A program made the position numbers and the translations under genes. This document shows positions 26,941 to 35,835 of a DNA stretch of 64,000 bases, one piece after another. The notes under the pieces are model-generated. The model worked only from the letters and a program-made list of their open reading frames with translations, made no database searches and was not told where the DNA came from. This DNA is from Sphingobacterium lactis. GTDB taxonomy: Bacteria > Bacteroidota > Bacteroidia > Sphingobacteriales > Sphingobacteriaceae. Within the stretch, counting starts at the first letter, position 1; the number at the start of each line of letters is the position of its first letter. The DNA lies in NCBI RefSeq assembly GCF_011046555.1, contig NZ_CP049246.1:2790001-2854000 (forward strand), read 5' to 3'.

Positions 26941-28059
26941 TTAATCTTCTCCCCGTAAATACTTAACGATCAGCTTAGCTGTTTTTTCAGAAGCTCCCGG
27001 TGTACCCATCTTCTCCATCAGCACATCGTAGTTTTCAAGCACACTGGCGCGATGTTCCTTGTTGCTGATCAATCTGCCGAGTTCATCGCCGATCGTCTCC
27101 GTTGTGCAATCTTTCTGTATCAGTTCGATGACGGATAGGTAATCGTTGATCAGATTTACAAGGGAAATGAATCGAACTTTAATCACTCTACGGGCGATCA
27201 TGACCGATATCGGGTTGGCTTTGTAGACCACGACCTGCGGTACACGCAATAGCGCAGCTTCCAGTGTCGCTGTACCACTCGCTACAACAGCAGCTTCGGC
27301 ATTCTTCAGGAGGTCGTAGGTTTGATCAAAAACAACTGAAATCGGGTAATTGCCGATATAACGCTGGTATAGGGATATGTCGAAATTAGGTGCACCCGCA
27401 ACAACCAACTGGTGCCCAGGAAAGCGGTGGTACAGATCAATCATTTCCGGTAAGAGGTGCTCAATCTCCATCTTCCGGCTACCGGGCAACAGCGCAATAA
27501 TCGGCAGGTTGTCCAAGCCATTCTTTTCCCGAAAGTTTGGTTGAAATTCATAAGCGGAAATGGCATCAAGCAATGGGTTTCCGACATAATCGACGGGATA
27601 ATGGTACTGCTTGTAGAATTTCACCTCAAACGGTAGGATACAAAACATGTGGTCGACCAAACGCTTGATTTTATACACCCGCTTCGTATTCCATGCCCAA
27701 ATTTTAGGAGAAATATAATAACAGACCTTTAGTCCCAATTTCTTGGCAAATTCGGCAACCTTCAGATTGAATCCGGGGAAGTCGATCAGGATCAAGGTAT
27801 CCGGCATAACCTCTTGGATATCGGCTTTCACCTTCTTTAAATTCTTCGCAATGCTTCCCAAATTCTTAATCACTTCCACAAAACCCATGAAAGCCATTTC
27901 TGATGTATGGATCAGGGCTTGCTCGCCCGAGGCCGCCTGCATCTGATCGCCACCCACAATTCGGAACGTCGCTTCCGGATCTTCCTTTTTCAACGCTTTG
28001 ATCAAGTTCGCCCCGTGAAGATCACCCGAGGTCTCCCCTGCTATAATGTAATAATTCAT
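26941..28059 (-). CDS. lpxB: Lipid-A-disaccharide synthase
   Basis: GT19 glycosyltransferase joining UDP-2,3-diacylglucosamine and lipid X in lipid A synthesis. The N-terminal AGETSGDLHGANLI motif, DFPGFNLKVAEFAKK, the SPKIWAWNTKRVYKIK motif, LPGSRKMEIEHLLPEM and ASGTATLEAALLRVPQVVVYK are all diagnostic. Length 372 is standard. It shows the organism makes lipopolysaccharide or a related lipid A. Confidence 0.97.
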   Translation of the reverse strand: MNYYIIAGETSGDLHGANLIKALKKEDPEATFRIVGGDQMQAASGEQALIHTSEMAFMGFVEVIKNLGSIAKNLKKVKADIQEVMPDTLILIDFPGFNLKVAEFAKKLGLKVCYYISPKIWAWNTKRVYKIKRLVDHMFCILPFEVKFYKQYHYPVDYVGNPLLDAISAYEFQPNFREKNGLDNLPIIALLPGSRKMEIEHLLPEMIDLYHRFPGHQLVVAGAPNFDISLYQRYIGNYPISVVFDQTYDLLKNAEAAVVASGTATLEAALLRVPQVVVYKANPISVMIARRVIKVRFISLVNLINDYLSVIELIQKDCTTETIGDELGRLISNKEHRASVLENYDVLMEKMGTPGASEKTAKLIVKYLRGED

Positions 28060-28213
28060 CTTTCGTAATAAGCTCTAAATATAAGCAATTCAAGGCTAGA
28101 ATTTACCTATCAACCGGCCAAATCTGTTGTTGACAGCCTTCCAGCGATTTCAATTGGAAGCTATCCATGCTTTTGTTTGCTGAAGGTAATCCATGGACAG
28201 ATCAATATTTAGG

Positions 28214-28245
28214 TACAAAAAAAGCGCCCTATGGGAAGGGCGCTT
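28214..28245 (-). terminator. Intrinsic terminator of the exporter operon
   Basis: Stem AAGCGCCCT (28222-28230) / AGGGCGCTT (28237-28245), followed on the minus strand by a run of T residues; about 27 bp beyond the permease stop. Confidence 0.85.
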
Positions 28246-28271
28246 CAACAGGTTGTTGTTAAAAGAAAAAG

Positions 28272-29459
28272 TTAAACTGATGCTTCAACCTGGATGTTTT
28301 TCTTAACCTTTCTGATCTTTAATTGCAGCAGTATGATGGAAGCGATAAGGGTTACGATCGCAATGATTGCCAATCCCAATACCGGCCCATGAATGTAAGC
28401 CCCACTGCCCTTCTCGATGATCAATGTCCTGAAGATCTGTAAGTAATGGGTTAAGGGGATCAACTTAGCAATGCCCACAACCCATTCTGGCATTTGGCTC
28501 AATGGCCAGGTAAATCCGCTGAGGATAAAACTCGGTGTGGCAATGACCATCAGGATTTCTGTTGCTTTCAATTGACTCGGTATAGCGATGCTGACCAAGA
28601 TACCGATAAAGCTGACGGCGAATAGAAACAGGACGGTCGATCCAAAGAATGCCCATCCTTCAACCTGTAACGGCATCCGGTACCATAACGAATAGCCATA
28701 ATACAACGCGAAAATAAGTGCGGACATCAACAGGTATGGCAGGATTTTGACCAAGATCAGCACGAAGACATTGCTGCATCGATTCACGAGCTCGCCGAAT
28801 GTGTTGTTCTCAAATTCCGAAGCAAAGCTCAGGGCCAGGCCCAGCATCATCACCTGTTGCAACACCGTGAACAGCACACCTGGAAGCATGAAATACAGGT
28901 AGTTTCCACTCCGAATATTCTGCTTGATCATGGTGATCTTAAAGGGTTCGAACTGCTGGGTTGCCACAAATTCAGGAACGCCTTTCTTTTGCTGCGCTTT
29001 GATCTGAATCCCTGCTTTCATAGTCGATGCCGCCACGTTGGCCGCCATCATGGCATAATTCGAGGTCAGCGTATTGGAGGCATTCACGAAAAGGGTCAGT
29101 TCTGTTCCTCGGTTGTAATTCACATCGGACGAGAAATTCCTGGGGATCTGAACCACGACCGTGGATTCCGTTTTCATTGCCTCTTCTTTTGCGTGAAAAG
29201 GGTCGTTTAAGACTTTCGCTACATAGATCACCTCGTTATCATTGAACATATCGATCAATTGGCGGCTCAGGGGACTGCGGTCCTCATCCACGACAATGAT
29301 CGGCAGGTTCGTTACTTTCCCCTTTTTATATACCCCACCGACCAGAACGCCATACAGGATGGGGGCACCAAGGAAGAGAACCAGCAATACTTTATTGTTA
29401 AAGAACAGCTTGAATTCCCTTTTTAATAAGCTTAAAAAGTTTTTCATGATTGGCCTCAT
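28272..29459 (-). CDS. ABC-2 type transporter permease (YhhJ/YadH-like)
   Basis: A 395-residue permease: TM1 at about residues 24-44, a large extracytoplasmic loop to about 185 and five TMs after it, ending with a cytoplasmic basic tail. FILSGFTWPLSQMP is typical of this family. It is the last gene of the TolC-HlyD-permease operon; its start overlaps the hlyD-like stop by one base (TAATG), so translation is probably coupled; MKNF four codons later is an alternative start. No ATPase gene is adjacent, which is unusual for such exporters. Confidence 0.88.
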   Translation of the reverse strand: MRPIMKNFLSLLKREFKLFFNNKVLLVLFLGAPILYGVLVGGVYKKGKVTNLPIIVVDEDRSPLSRQLIDMFNDNEVIYVAKVLNDPFHAKEEAMKTESTVVVQIPRNFSSDVNYNRGTELTLFVNASNTLTSNYAMMAANVAASTMKAGIQIKAQQKKGVPEFVATQQFEPFKITMIKQNIRSGNYLYFMLPGVLFTVLQQVMMLGLALSFASEFENNTFGELVNRCSNVFVLILVKILPYLLMSALIFALYYGYSLWYRMPLQVEGWAFFGSTVLFLFAVSFIGILVSIAIPSQLKATEILMVIATPSFILSGFTWPLSQMPEWVVGIAKLIPLTHYLQIFRTLIIEKGSGAYIHGPVLGLAIIAIVTLIASIILLQLKIRKVKKNIQVEASV

Positions 29460-30424
29460 TAGTTTTGTTTAACAATGAACGTTGCTTTTGTCAACAGTTC
29501 TTTTGCCTCGGCTTTGTTCACAGGTTTCATGCGGACCTCGAAAAGGGTCTGCTGTTCTTCGAAATCCGGATAGGCCGTTGCGATGTTCGCGTACGAACTC
29601 AATGGTTTTATGGTTTCAATGGTCGCTTGGACCTCCTTATTTTCCAGATACGGGATTACCAACGTTTTGGTGCTTCCTTTCGCAAAATCCTTCACCTTGT
29701 CTTCCGGAATGGTTACGCGGAAGAAACTGCCATCATTGATGTATCCGGAAATTACGCTGTATCCTGCCAATGCGAGTTCGCCAACTTGCAGGTTGATATT
29801 TTCCACACTCATATCTTGGGGAGCAATGATGTAGCGTTCTTTCGCTGCTACATTCACCTCATCGACAGCACCAAGCGCACGTTCCTTCTGCCCCATCGCC
29901 ATCCGTTGCTGTTCGATGCGAGCACCGTGCTGTACATCTGCCAACTCAGCTTGCGCCGCTAGATATTGGTTCTTGGCACCTTGGTATTTCGCATACACCT
30001 CATCGTATTTCTGTTGGGCAATCAAGGAGTCACGCAATAAGTTGTTCATGCGGTTGAGTGATTTCTGTGCAAAATCGTATTGTTCTTTCAGTCCTGCAAC
30101 CTTGGCGTGCAATTGTTTCATCTGTCCATCCGTAGCCCCTTTTACCGCCATGTCGTATTGCGCCTGTGCGGCGTTTAATGCACCCTGTGCCTGAATGGAT
30201 TTGGCATCCACCTCTGGCAGTTCCAAGATGACCAAGGTATCTCCCTTTTGGACTTGCTGGCCGACTTCTACCAAAATCTTCTGGATTTTTCCCGGAATCT
30301 TGGTCGTCACTGCGATCTGATCCCTATCGATTTTTCCTTCCAGTTTTCTTTCCTGTGTTTTATTTTCGTTCGTACAACTTTGTAGGACGAGTATTGCTGC
30401 TATGCTGTATAGTATATTTTTCAT
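29459..30424 (-). CDS. HlyD family periplasmic adaptor (lipoprotein)
   Basis: Membrane fusion protein linking an inner-membrane pump to TolC. The lipobox VLQSC places the lipidated Cys at 16. A biotinyl-lipoyl half motif IPGKIQKILVEVGQQVQKGDTLVILE follows, then a long alpha-helical hairpin (about residues 75-200) and a beta-barrel/second lipoyl region near 205-260. Length 321 is normal. Lies between the tolC-like and permease genes, 2 bp after the former. Confidence 0.92.
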   Translation of the reverse strand: MKNILYSIAAILVLQSCTNENKTQERKLEGKIDRDQIAVTTKIPGKIQKILVEVGQQVQKGDTLVILELPEVDAKSIQAQGALNAAQAQYDMAVKGATDGQMKQLHAKVAGLKEQYDFAQKSLNRMNNLLRDSLIAQQKYDEVYAKYQGAKNQYLAAQAELADVQHGARIEQQRMAMGQKERALGAVDEVNVAAKERYIIAPQDMSVENINLQVGELALAGYSVISGYINDGSFFRVTIPEDKVKDFAKGSTKTLVIPYLENKEVQATIETIKPLSSYANIATAYPDFEEQQTLFEVRMKPVNKAEAKELLTKATFIVKQN

Positions 30425-30426
30425 GA

Positions 30427-31818
30427 TTATTGGGTAATGGTTTGATAAAGATTGCCGTTCGCTTTCAATAACTCCGAAGCGGCTTGACGATGACTAAGAA
30501 CTTGATTGTAATAACCTAGCGATTGCTTATAGAATTCATTTTCCGCTTCCAAGCGCTCGGTTACATCGGCCAGGCCTTCTTCAAATTGACGGGATGCCAA
30601 ATGCAGGTTGTTCTGCGCGATGGCCATCTGCTGTTCACTGACCTGAATCTTTTTCAGGGAAAGGTCGTAGTCCACTTCCGTCTTACGTTGTAAGAGGGCT
30701 AATTTCTCCTTCGTGTCCGTCAATTTATTCGCATTGATCTGCACATCCAGATTTGCCTTTTCAACAGCAGTCTTGTGCGCTTTTCCCTCAAATATATTCC
30801 ACTTCATGCCTATGCCTACAGCAAAACTTGGCGCCATGCGCATGTGGTTGCTCTCAATTTTCAGATCGCCCACTTTCGGTAGGTCTTTTACGGTGATATC
30901 GGTTCCGAAAGCATTAAAATAGGACATGTTACCAAAGGCAAATACCTGCGGAAGTTGCGCGCCTTTTTCTTTTTTCAGCACATATTCATATGCTTTTTGC
31001 GATGCCTCAAGCGCAGCCAATTCCTTTCTGTTCATGGTTTTGGCAGCGGCCATATCCAATGGAAGCTGATCAAGTTTGTAGTCGATGGACCGCAGTTCTT
31101 CGATGGACATGCCCGTTAGCTCTTCCAATTTGAAATAGAGCAGCTCCCGGTTGCTTTCCACTTCGGCCTTTTTGCTTTCCAGTTCGAGCATCGCCAATTT
31201 AATCTTATCCCGGTCATAGGGAATCGCGAAACCATTCTCAATACCTTTTATAACTTTATCATGTTCTTTGTTCAGGCGTTTCTCGGAATCCTTGATCAGC
31301 AGATCCACCTCCTTCAAGAGCATCAATTGATCGAAGCTCAACATCACTTCCTGTGCTAACTGGTCATAACCTGCTTCGCTCATGAGTTGTTGGGCCTTGA
31401 ATTTCTGTTCCAATGCCTTTTGGCCATTCGTGATCTGCAATCCGCTGAAGATAACCTGGGTGGCTGTTACCCCGGCAAGGCCCACCTGACTGGAAATGTT
31501 CATTTTCTGGGAACCCTCAAATAAAGGGGTACCCAACAACGGTAAAGTCTTAGTGGGTATATCCAAGTCGATGGAACTGTTCAGGTAGCCGTACATGGCA
31601 TTGGCGGAAACATGAGGCAATAACTTGCCTTTCACATTTTCGCGATCCAGCGCTACTTTTTGGTTTTCCAGGTTGGCATTGATCAACGACTTATTGTATG
31701 TGACCGACCTTTGGACGGGATCCTTAAAATAATGCAGGCCATCCTGCGCAAACGAGCTGACACTCGTGAGCAGCATAATGGCTAAACTAGATAATGATTT
31801 TTTGACGCTTAAATCCAT
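30427..31818 (-). CDS. TolC family outer membrane efflux protein
   Basis: A 463-residue outer membrane channel subunit with a signal peptide (MDLSVKKSLSSLAIMLLTSVSSFA). Two OEP repeats with long helices are apparent (about 35-235 and 255-460), such as LGLSGVT-type strand VGLAGVTATQVIFSGLQITNG replaced here by shorter strands. First gene of a tolC-hlyD-permease operon. Substrate unknown. The promoter must lie in the 160-bp gap up to the Crp/Fnr gene. Confidence 0.9.
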   Translation of the reverse strand: MDLSVKKSLSSLAIMLLTSVSSFAQDGLHYFKDPVQRSVTYNKSLINANLENQKVALDRENVKGKLLPHVSANAMYGYLNSSIDLDIPTKTLPLLGTPLFEGSQKMNISSQVGLAGVTATQVIFSGLQITNGQKALEQKFKAQQLMSEAGYDQLAQEVMLSFDQLMLLKEVDLLIKDSEKRLNKEHDKVIKGIENGFAIPYDRDKIKLAMLELESKKAEVESNRELLYFKLEELTGMSIEELRSIDYKLDQLPLDMAAAKTMNRKELAALEASQKAYEYVLKKEKGAQLPQVFAFGNMSYFNAFGTDITVKDLPKVGDLKIESNHMRMAPSFAVGIGMKWNIFEGKAHKTAVEKANLDVQINANKLTDTKEKLALLQRKTEVDYDLSLKKIQVSEQQMAIAQNNLHLASRQFEEGLADVTERLEAENEFYKQSLGYYNQVLSHRQAASELLKANGNLYQTITQ

Positions 31819-31978
31819 AATGAATCAGTTTGCTATTTCTTTTAACAAGACAAAGGTGCAAGAGTTTTTCGCGGATTCTTTTCAGATATCTTAAAAAACA
31901 CCTTTGCGGTTAATAATTTGGGTTGGTGGTGCGATTTGGTGTCGCTATACTTTCTTTGGGTTAAAATTAACGAATTAC

Positions 31979-32539
31979 TTATTTCATTCCTCGTATTACG
32001 GAAAGTGTTTGCTGAGAAATGCCTAAATACGAGGCGATATGGCCCAGTGAGGCATTCTGAAAGAGTTCCGGATTTTCCTCGATCAGCGCATTGTAACGTT
32101 CATGGGCGGTCTCGAATTGTGTTTTATAAAATCGGTTTGAGAAATTGATCAATGAATCCAACAATACTGTTTGGATAATTTTATTCACCGTAATATCGGT
32201 GTCTGCCAATTCCTGCACCGGGGCAAAAGGAACGATGCAGATGCGTGAAGGTGCAAGCGCCTGAAAACCAAAGATGGTGGGTTTGCCATAAAATACACTC
32301 TCACTTCCCGAACTGAACGTATTGGGACCGAAAAAGTAATGAGTAATTTCCCTTCGGTTTTTATAGTAGTACATCCGCGTGAAACCCGATTCAATAAAAT
32401 AAAAATATTTCAGGTAAGTGCCCGGTTCAAAAATGAGCTCCCCTTTTGCAAAATCCCTGACCTCCATTATGGAATCAAAGAATTGTTCCAGATCGTCATT
32501 GATATGATAGAGTTCCTTAAAATAATCCAATAGTTGCAT
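31979..32539 (-). CDS. Crp/Fnr family transcriptional regulator
   Basis: A 186-residue protein from the Met chosen here (MQLLDYFKELYH); a longer frame adds 34 atypical residues. Residues about 15-110 form the cyclic-nucleotide-binding-type domain (FAKGELIFEPGTYLKYFYFIESGFTRMYY). The C-terminal helix-turn-helix is short: IASYLGISQQTLSVIRG. This is the common compact Bacteroidota version. It lies upstream of the exporter operon on the same strand and may regulate it. Confidence 0.85.
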   Translation of the reverse strand: MQLLDYFKELYHINDDLEQFFDSIMEVRDFAKGELIFEPGTYLKYFYFIESGFTRMYYYKNRREITHYFFGPNTFSSGSESVFYGKPTIFGFQALAPSRICIVPFAPVQELADTDITVNKIIQTVLLDSLINFSNRFYKTQFETAHERYNALIEENPELFQNASLGHIASYLGISQQTLSVIRGMK

Positions 32540-32727
32540 GGTCGTGATCCCCGTTGTTAGATTGCTGAAATTATATGTTTTTGACCGACTAACAAAATAT
32601 AATCCCCTGTAATATGGAAAATTACCACATCCGCATAGCAAAAATTAGCTACTGTGCCATTTTGATTGCTGGACATGAATACGTATTTTTAATAGACAAT
32701 AATTTATTAACCTCAAGAAAAATAATT

Positions 32728-33474
32728 ATGAAAAAATTGTTGACTATTGCCTTGTTGGGATGTGCAACACTCACCTATGGCCAGCACAAGGAAACAAGGA
32801 AAATCGGTCAGTTCAATGGTATTTCGGTATCACAGGGCATCCGCGCAGAATTTGTTCAATCCAACAGAAATGAAGTTGTTGTAGATGTATCCAAAGCGGA
32901 CTTGCTCGCGAAGATTGAAACCAAGGTGAGCAACAATACCCTTGTGATCCGTGTGAAACCGAATTCCAAAATTTACAATGCCAAAAACTTAAGCGTAACC
33001 GTCTATAGCAACGCGAGATTACAGCAAGTTTCTGCGAGCTCTGCTGGGAAATTGACAAGTACTGCAGCGATCCACACGGAAAATTTCAAAGCGGATGCCT
33101 CATCTTCCGGATCAATAGCATTGGGTAAAATCGAATCCCGCACGGCTACGATCCATGCCAGTTCTGCTGGTAAGGTGCATGGACAGTTACGTGTAAAGGA
33201 ATTGCAGATCGATGCTTCCAGTAGCGGATCAGTAGCCTTAAAGGGTTCAGCAACAAATGCGAAAATAAATGCTTCATCAAGTGGAAGTGCATTGCTGGAT
33301 GACTTGACGGTTTCCAATGTGAACGTTGGAGCGAGTTCCGGAGCAAGCGTTAATATTGATGTGAAGAATTCCATAGTTGCCAATGCTTCGTCCGGTGGGG
33401 ACATCAAATATTCGGGAAATCCGAGTAAAACGGATTTCAACCGATCATCAGGAGGAAGCGTAAGTAGTAAATAA
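32728..33474 (+). CDS. GIN-domain (head GIN / DUF2807) secreted protein
   Basis: A 248-residue protein with a signal peptide (MKKLLTIALLGCATLTYG). FNGISVSQGIRAEF and VDVSKADLLAKIETKVSNNTLVIRV match the head of the GIN (Gate, Interacting, N-terminal-like) autotransporter-type domain. The remainder is a regular repeat of about 20 residues centred on ASSSG or ASSAG, expected to form a right-handed beta-solenoid. The start chosen gives the signal peptide; a longer frame adds 38 residues. Function unknown; envelope location likely. Followed by a terminator. Confidence 0.88.
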   Translation: MKKLLTIALLGCATLTYGQHKETRKIGQFNGISVSQGIRAEFVQSNRNEVVVDVSKADLLAKIETKVSNNTLVIRVKPNSKIYNAKNLSVTVYSNARLQQVSASSAGKLTSTAAIHTENFKADASSSGSIALGKIESRTATIHASSAGKVHGQLRVKELQIDASSSGSVALKGSATNAKINASSSGSALLDDLTVSNVNVGASSGASVNIDVKNSIVANASSGGDIKYSGNPSKTDFNRSSGGSVSSK

Positions 33475-33511
33475 CCCTTCCGAATAATCCCCTATTGGGA
33501 TATACGCCCCG

Positions 33512-33561
33512 TCCCACATCTGCAACCTATTTAAATAATACGTGCAGTTGTGGGATTTTTT
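33512..33561 (+). terminator. Intrinsic terminator after the GIN-domain gene
   Basis: Stem TCCCACATCTGCA (33512-33524) / TGCAGTTGTGGGA (33543-33555) with one mismatch, followed by six T. The rest of the 313-bp gap holds the promoter of the heme operon. Confidence 0.8.
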
Positions 33562-33727
33562 ATATCAAAATTCCACGACCTACAACTACATGTATTGGTA
33601 TAATTCCTAAAGTTACAAAAGCTCCTAAAGCGAAGCTTGCTTCTCCCCATCTCATGTACCATTTATAGGGTATTATTTAACTTTTTTCCTATTACGTTGT
33701 ATAATTTTCCTTTTACGTCATCCGTTA

Positions 33728-33789
33728 GTTTGGAATAATTCTAAACAAGACCTAAGTTTGTCTCATTATTTATAATTATTCTAAATAAT
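33728..33789 (+). promoter_or_regulatory. Heme operon promoter with two overlapping near-palindromic operators
   Basis: A -33 TTTG (33729-33732) and a -7 TAAGTTTG (33753-33760) are separated by exactly 20 bp, the Bacteroidota consensus, predicting a start near 33767. Near-palindrome 1, GTTTGGAATAATTCTAAAC (33728-33746), covers the -33 region. Near-palindrome 2 (33765-33789) has arms ATTATTTA and TAAATAAT around an AT-rich centre and runs from the predicted start site into the ATG. Both share GAATAATT/AATTATTC. Their positions would allow repression, plausibly by a Fur-type regulator; that identity is inference. Confidence 0.65.
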
Positions 33790-35830
33790 GTTACGTTACC
33801 CATTTGCATATCTAAGCATATTATTATCACCTGCAGCATTTGCCCAACAGGATACAACGGACCAAACACTTCCGATTGAGGAGGTTGTTGTGACCGGACA
33901 ATTTTTACCGACTTCACTTCGCAACTCAGTTTATAAGATCCGTGTGATCGATCGGGAAACGATTGATCGCCGCGGGACAGCAGATATGACAACCCTATTG
34001 AATACAGAGCTTGGTTTTCGATTTTCGCATGACCTGGTACTCGGAGAAACGGATATTCAACTGATGGGTTCTTCGGGCAATAACATCAAGATTCTGATTG
34101 ATGGCGTGCCCATTATTGACCGCGGAAGCTCTAGACAGAGCCTTTCTCAAATTGATCTCAACGATATCCAACGGATTGAAATTGTTGAAGGACCGGTTTC
34201 CGTTATGTATGGAACGGATGCCCTCGTCGGTGTTATCAATATCATTACCCATGCCGGCGTGATGAAAAAAAATACCATGCGGATCCAAGCCCGTCTATTG
34301 GAAGAATCCGCCAGCAAAGAGTATCGGGCATTCCGGAAAGAAGGCCGCCACAATGCCAATGTAAGTTTGGATTATGCCGGAAAGGTATGGTCTTTCGGGT
34401 GGTCAGGTAGTCGCAATACGTTCGGAGGTTTCCAAGGGAACAGAACGGGTCGATCCTTGCAATGGCAACCCAAAGACCAATGGCTGACTTCAGGAAAAGT
34501 GGGCTATATGCAGGATAAATTCCAGGTCAATTACAATTTAAATTACCTTCATGAGGATATCTTCACGCCTGGAAATATCAATATAAATAATAAATATACG
34601 GATAAAAATTACGTCACGAACCGCTATACCCACAATCTACAGAGTGGTTGGCAGGTCAGTGATAAAGTGCAGTTGACAGGTTCTGTTTCCTATCAAGACT
34701 ATGAAAGGCGGACAAAAACGCGCAATTATGATTTGAATACCCAAACCATGGAATTACCTGAAGGCGCTGGATTACAGGATGTGTCAAAATTCCAACAGGT
34801 ATTTGGTCGGGTGAATGGATTATATAAAGTACAGGAAAATCTTGGTCTGATGGTAGGCCTTGAATTTGATTACGACAAAGGTTCTGGCGCCCGTATTCAG
34901 GGAAATGCGGACATTTACGACTTTGCAGCATATCTATCTGCTGAATATCACCTGGGTAAGCGCATATTAATGCGTCCGGGTATACGGATGGTCTACAATT
35001 CCATCTATCCCGCTCCGCCAATTATACCGGCCTTCAATACCAAGGTGCTTTTGGCCAAAAATTTGGACCTTCGCTTGGGCTACGCTATGGGCTATCGTGC
35101 CCCTGCCCTCCGCGAACTCTATTTTACCTTCCATGATACCAACCATTCCATCGATGGAAACACCAACCTGAAAGCAGAAAGGAACCATAACATCAACATG
35201 AATCTGAACATCCATGATGTTTCGCTAGGAAAAACCATGTTCCATAGCTCCTTAACCGGATTTTACAATTACTTCAACAACCTGATTTCCATTGGGGAGT
35301 CCATTGAAAATCCAGGTTCCTATACGTACTTAAATATTGGGAAGTACAAAACGATGGGGACTACCTTAGAGAATAAGCTTACGTTGCACAATACCTCCGT
35401 AAATGTAGGTTTCAGTTACTTAGCCCGATTGAATCAGGTTTATGACTACAACAAATCCTTGGGCAAGTACTTTTGGACCCCTGAGTTGAACAGCAGCATA
35501 TCCCAGGAATTTCCGAAGCTAAAGGCGAACATCAGTGTATTTTATAAACTGTACGGAACGCGCCCGAGCTTCCGGACGCAAGGATCTGGTGCACAGATGC
35601 AAATCTTGCAGGCAGAACAAGCAGCATATTCGATGTTGGATATTTCCATCAGCAAAAGTCTGTACCGTGATTTCACCTTACTGGGAGGTATGCGGAACTT
35701 AACGAATACGGTAAACATTACAAATTCATCAATAGAAGGAACTGGCGCTCATTCGGTTAGTAGCTCTTCAATCCCAATTAGTTATGGGCGCTCAGTTTTC
35801 TTCGGCTTACAATATCAATTTAATAATTAG
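33788..35830 (+). CDS. TonB-dependent outer membrane receptor (heme/hemoprotein)
   Basis: A 680-residue receptor. Signal peptide residues 1-19 (ends AAFA). The plug domain covers about 28-150 with the TonB-box-like LPIEEVVVTG and NNIKILIDGVPI and RIEIVEGPVSVMYGTDALVGVINIIT. A 22-strand barrel follows, ending GRSVFFGLQYQF with a terminal Phe near the end. It lacks the carboxypeptidase-like N-terminal domain of SusC proteins. First gene of the heme operon, corresponding to HmuR by position. Heme as ligand is inferred from the downstream hmuY-, hmuTUV- and hemS-like genes. Confidence 0.9.
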   Translation: MLRYPFAYLSILLSPAAFAQQDTTDQTLPIEEVVVTGQFLPTSLRNSVYKIRVIDRETIDRRGTADMTTLLNTELGFRFSHDLVLGETDIQLMGSSGNNIKILIDGVPIIDRGSSRQSLSQIDLNDIQRIEIVEGPVSVMYGTDALVGVINIITHAGVMKKNTMRIQARLLEESASKEYRAFRKEGRHNANVSLDYAGKVWSFGWSGSRNTFGGFQGNRTGRSLQWQPKDQWLTSGKVGYMQDKFQVNYNLNYLHEDIFTPGNININNKYTDKNYVTNRYTHNLQSGWQVSDKVQLTGSVSYQDYERRTKTRNYDLNTQTMELPEGAGLQDVSKFQQVFGRVNGLYKVQENLGLMVGLEFDYDKGSGARIQGNADIYDFAAYLSAEYHLGKRILMRPGIRMVYNSIYPAPPIIPAFNTKVLLAKNLDLRLGYAMGYRAPALRELYFTFHDTNHSIDGNTNLKAERNHNINMNLNIHDVSLGKTMFHSSLTGFYNYFNNLISIGESIENPGSYTYLNIGKYKTMGTTLENKLTLHNTSVNVGFSYLARLNQVYDYNKSLGKYFWTPELNSSISQEFPKLKANISVFYKLYGTRPSFRTQGSGAQMQILQAEQAAYSMLDISISKSLYRDFTLLGGMRNLTNTVNITNSSIEGTGAHSVSSSSIPISYGRSVFFGLQYQFNN

Positions 35831-35835
35831 AACAT

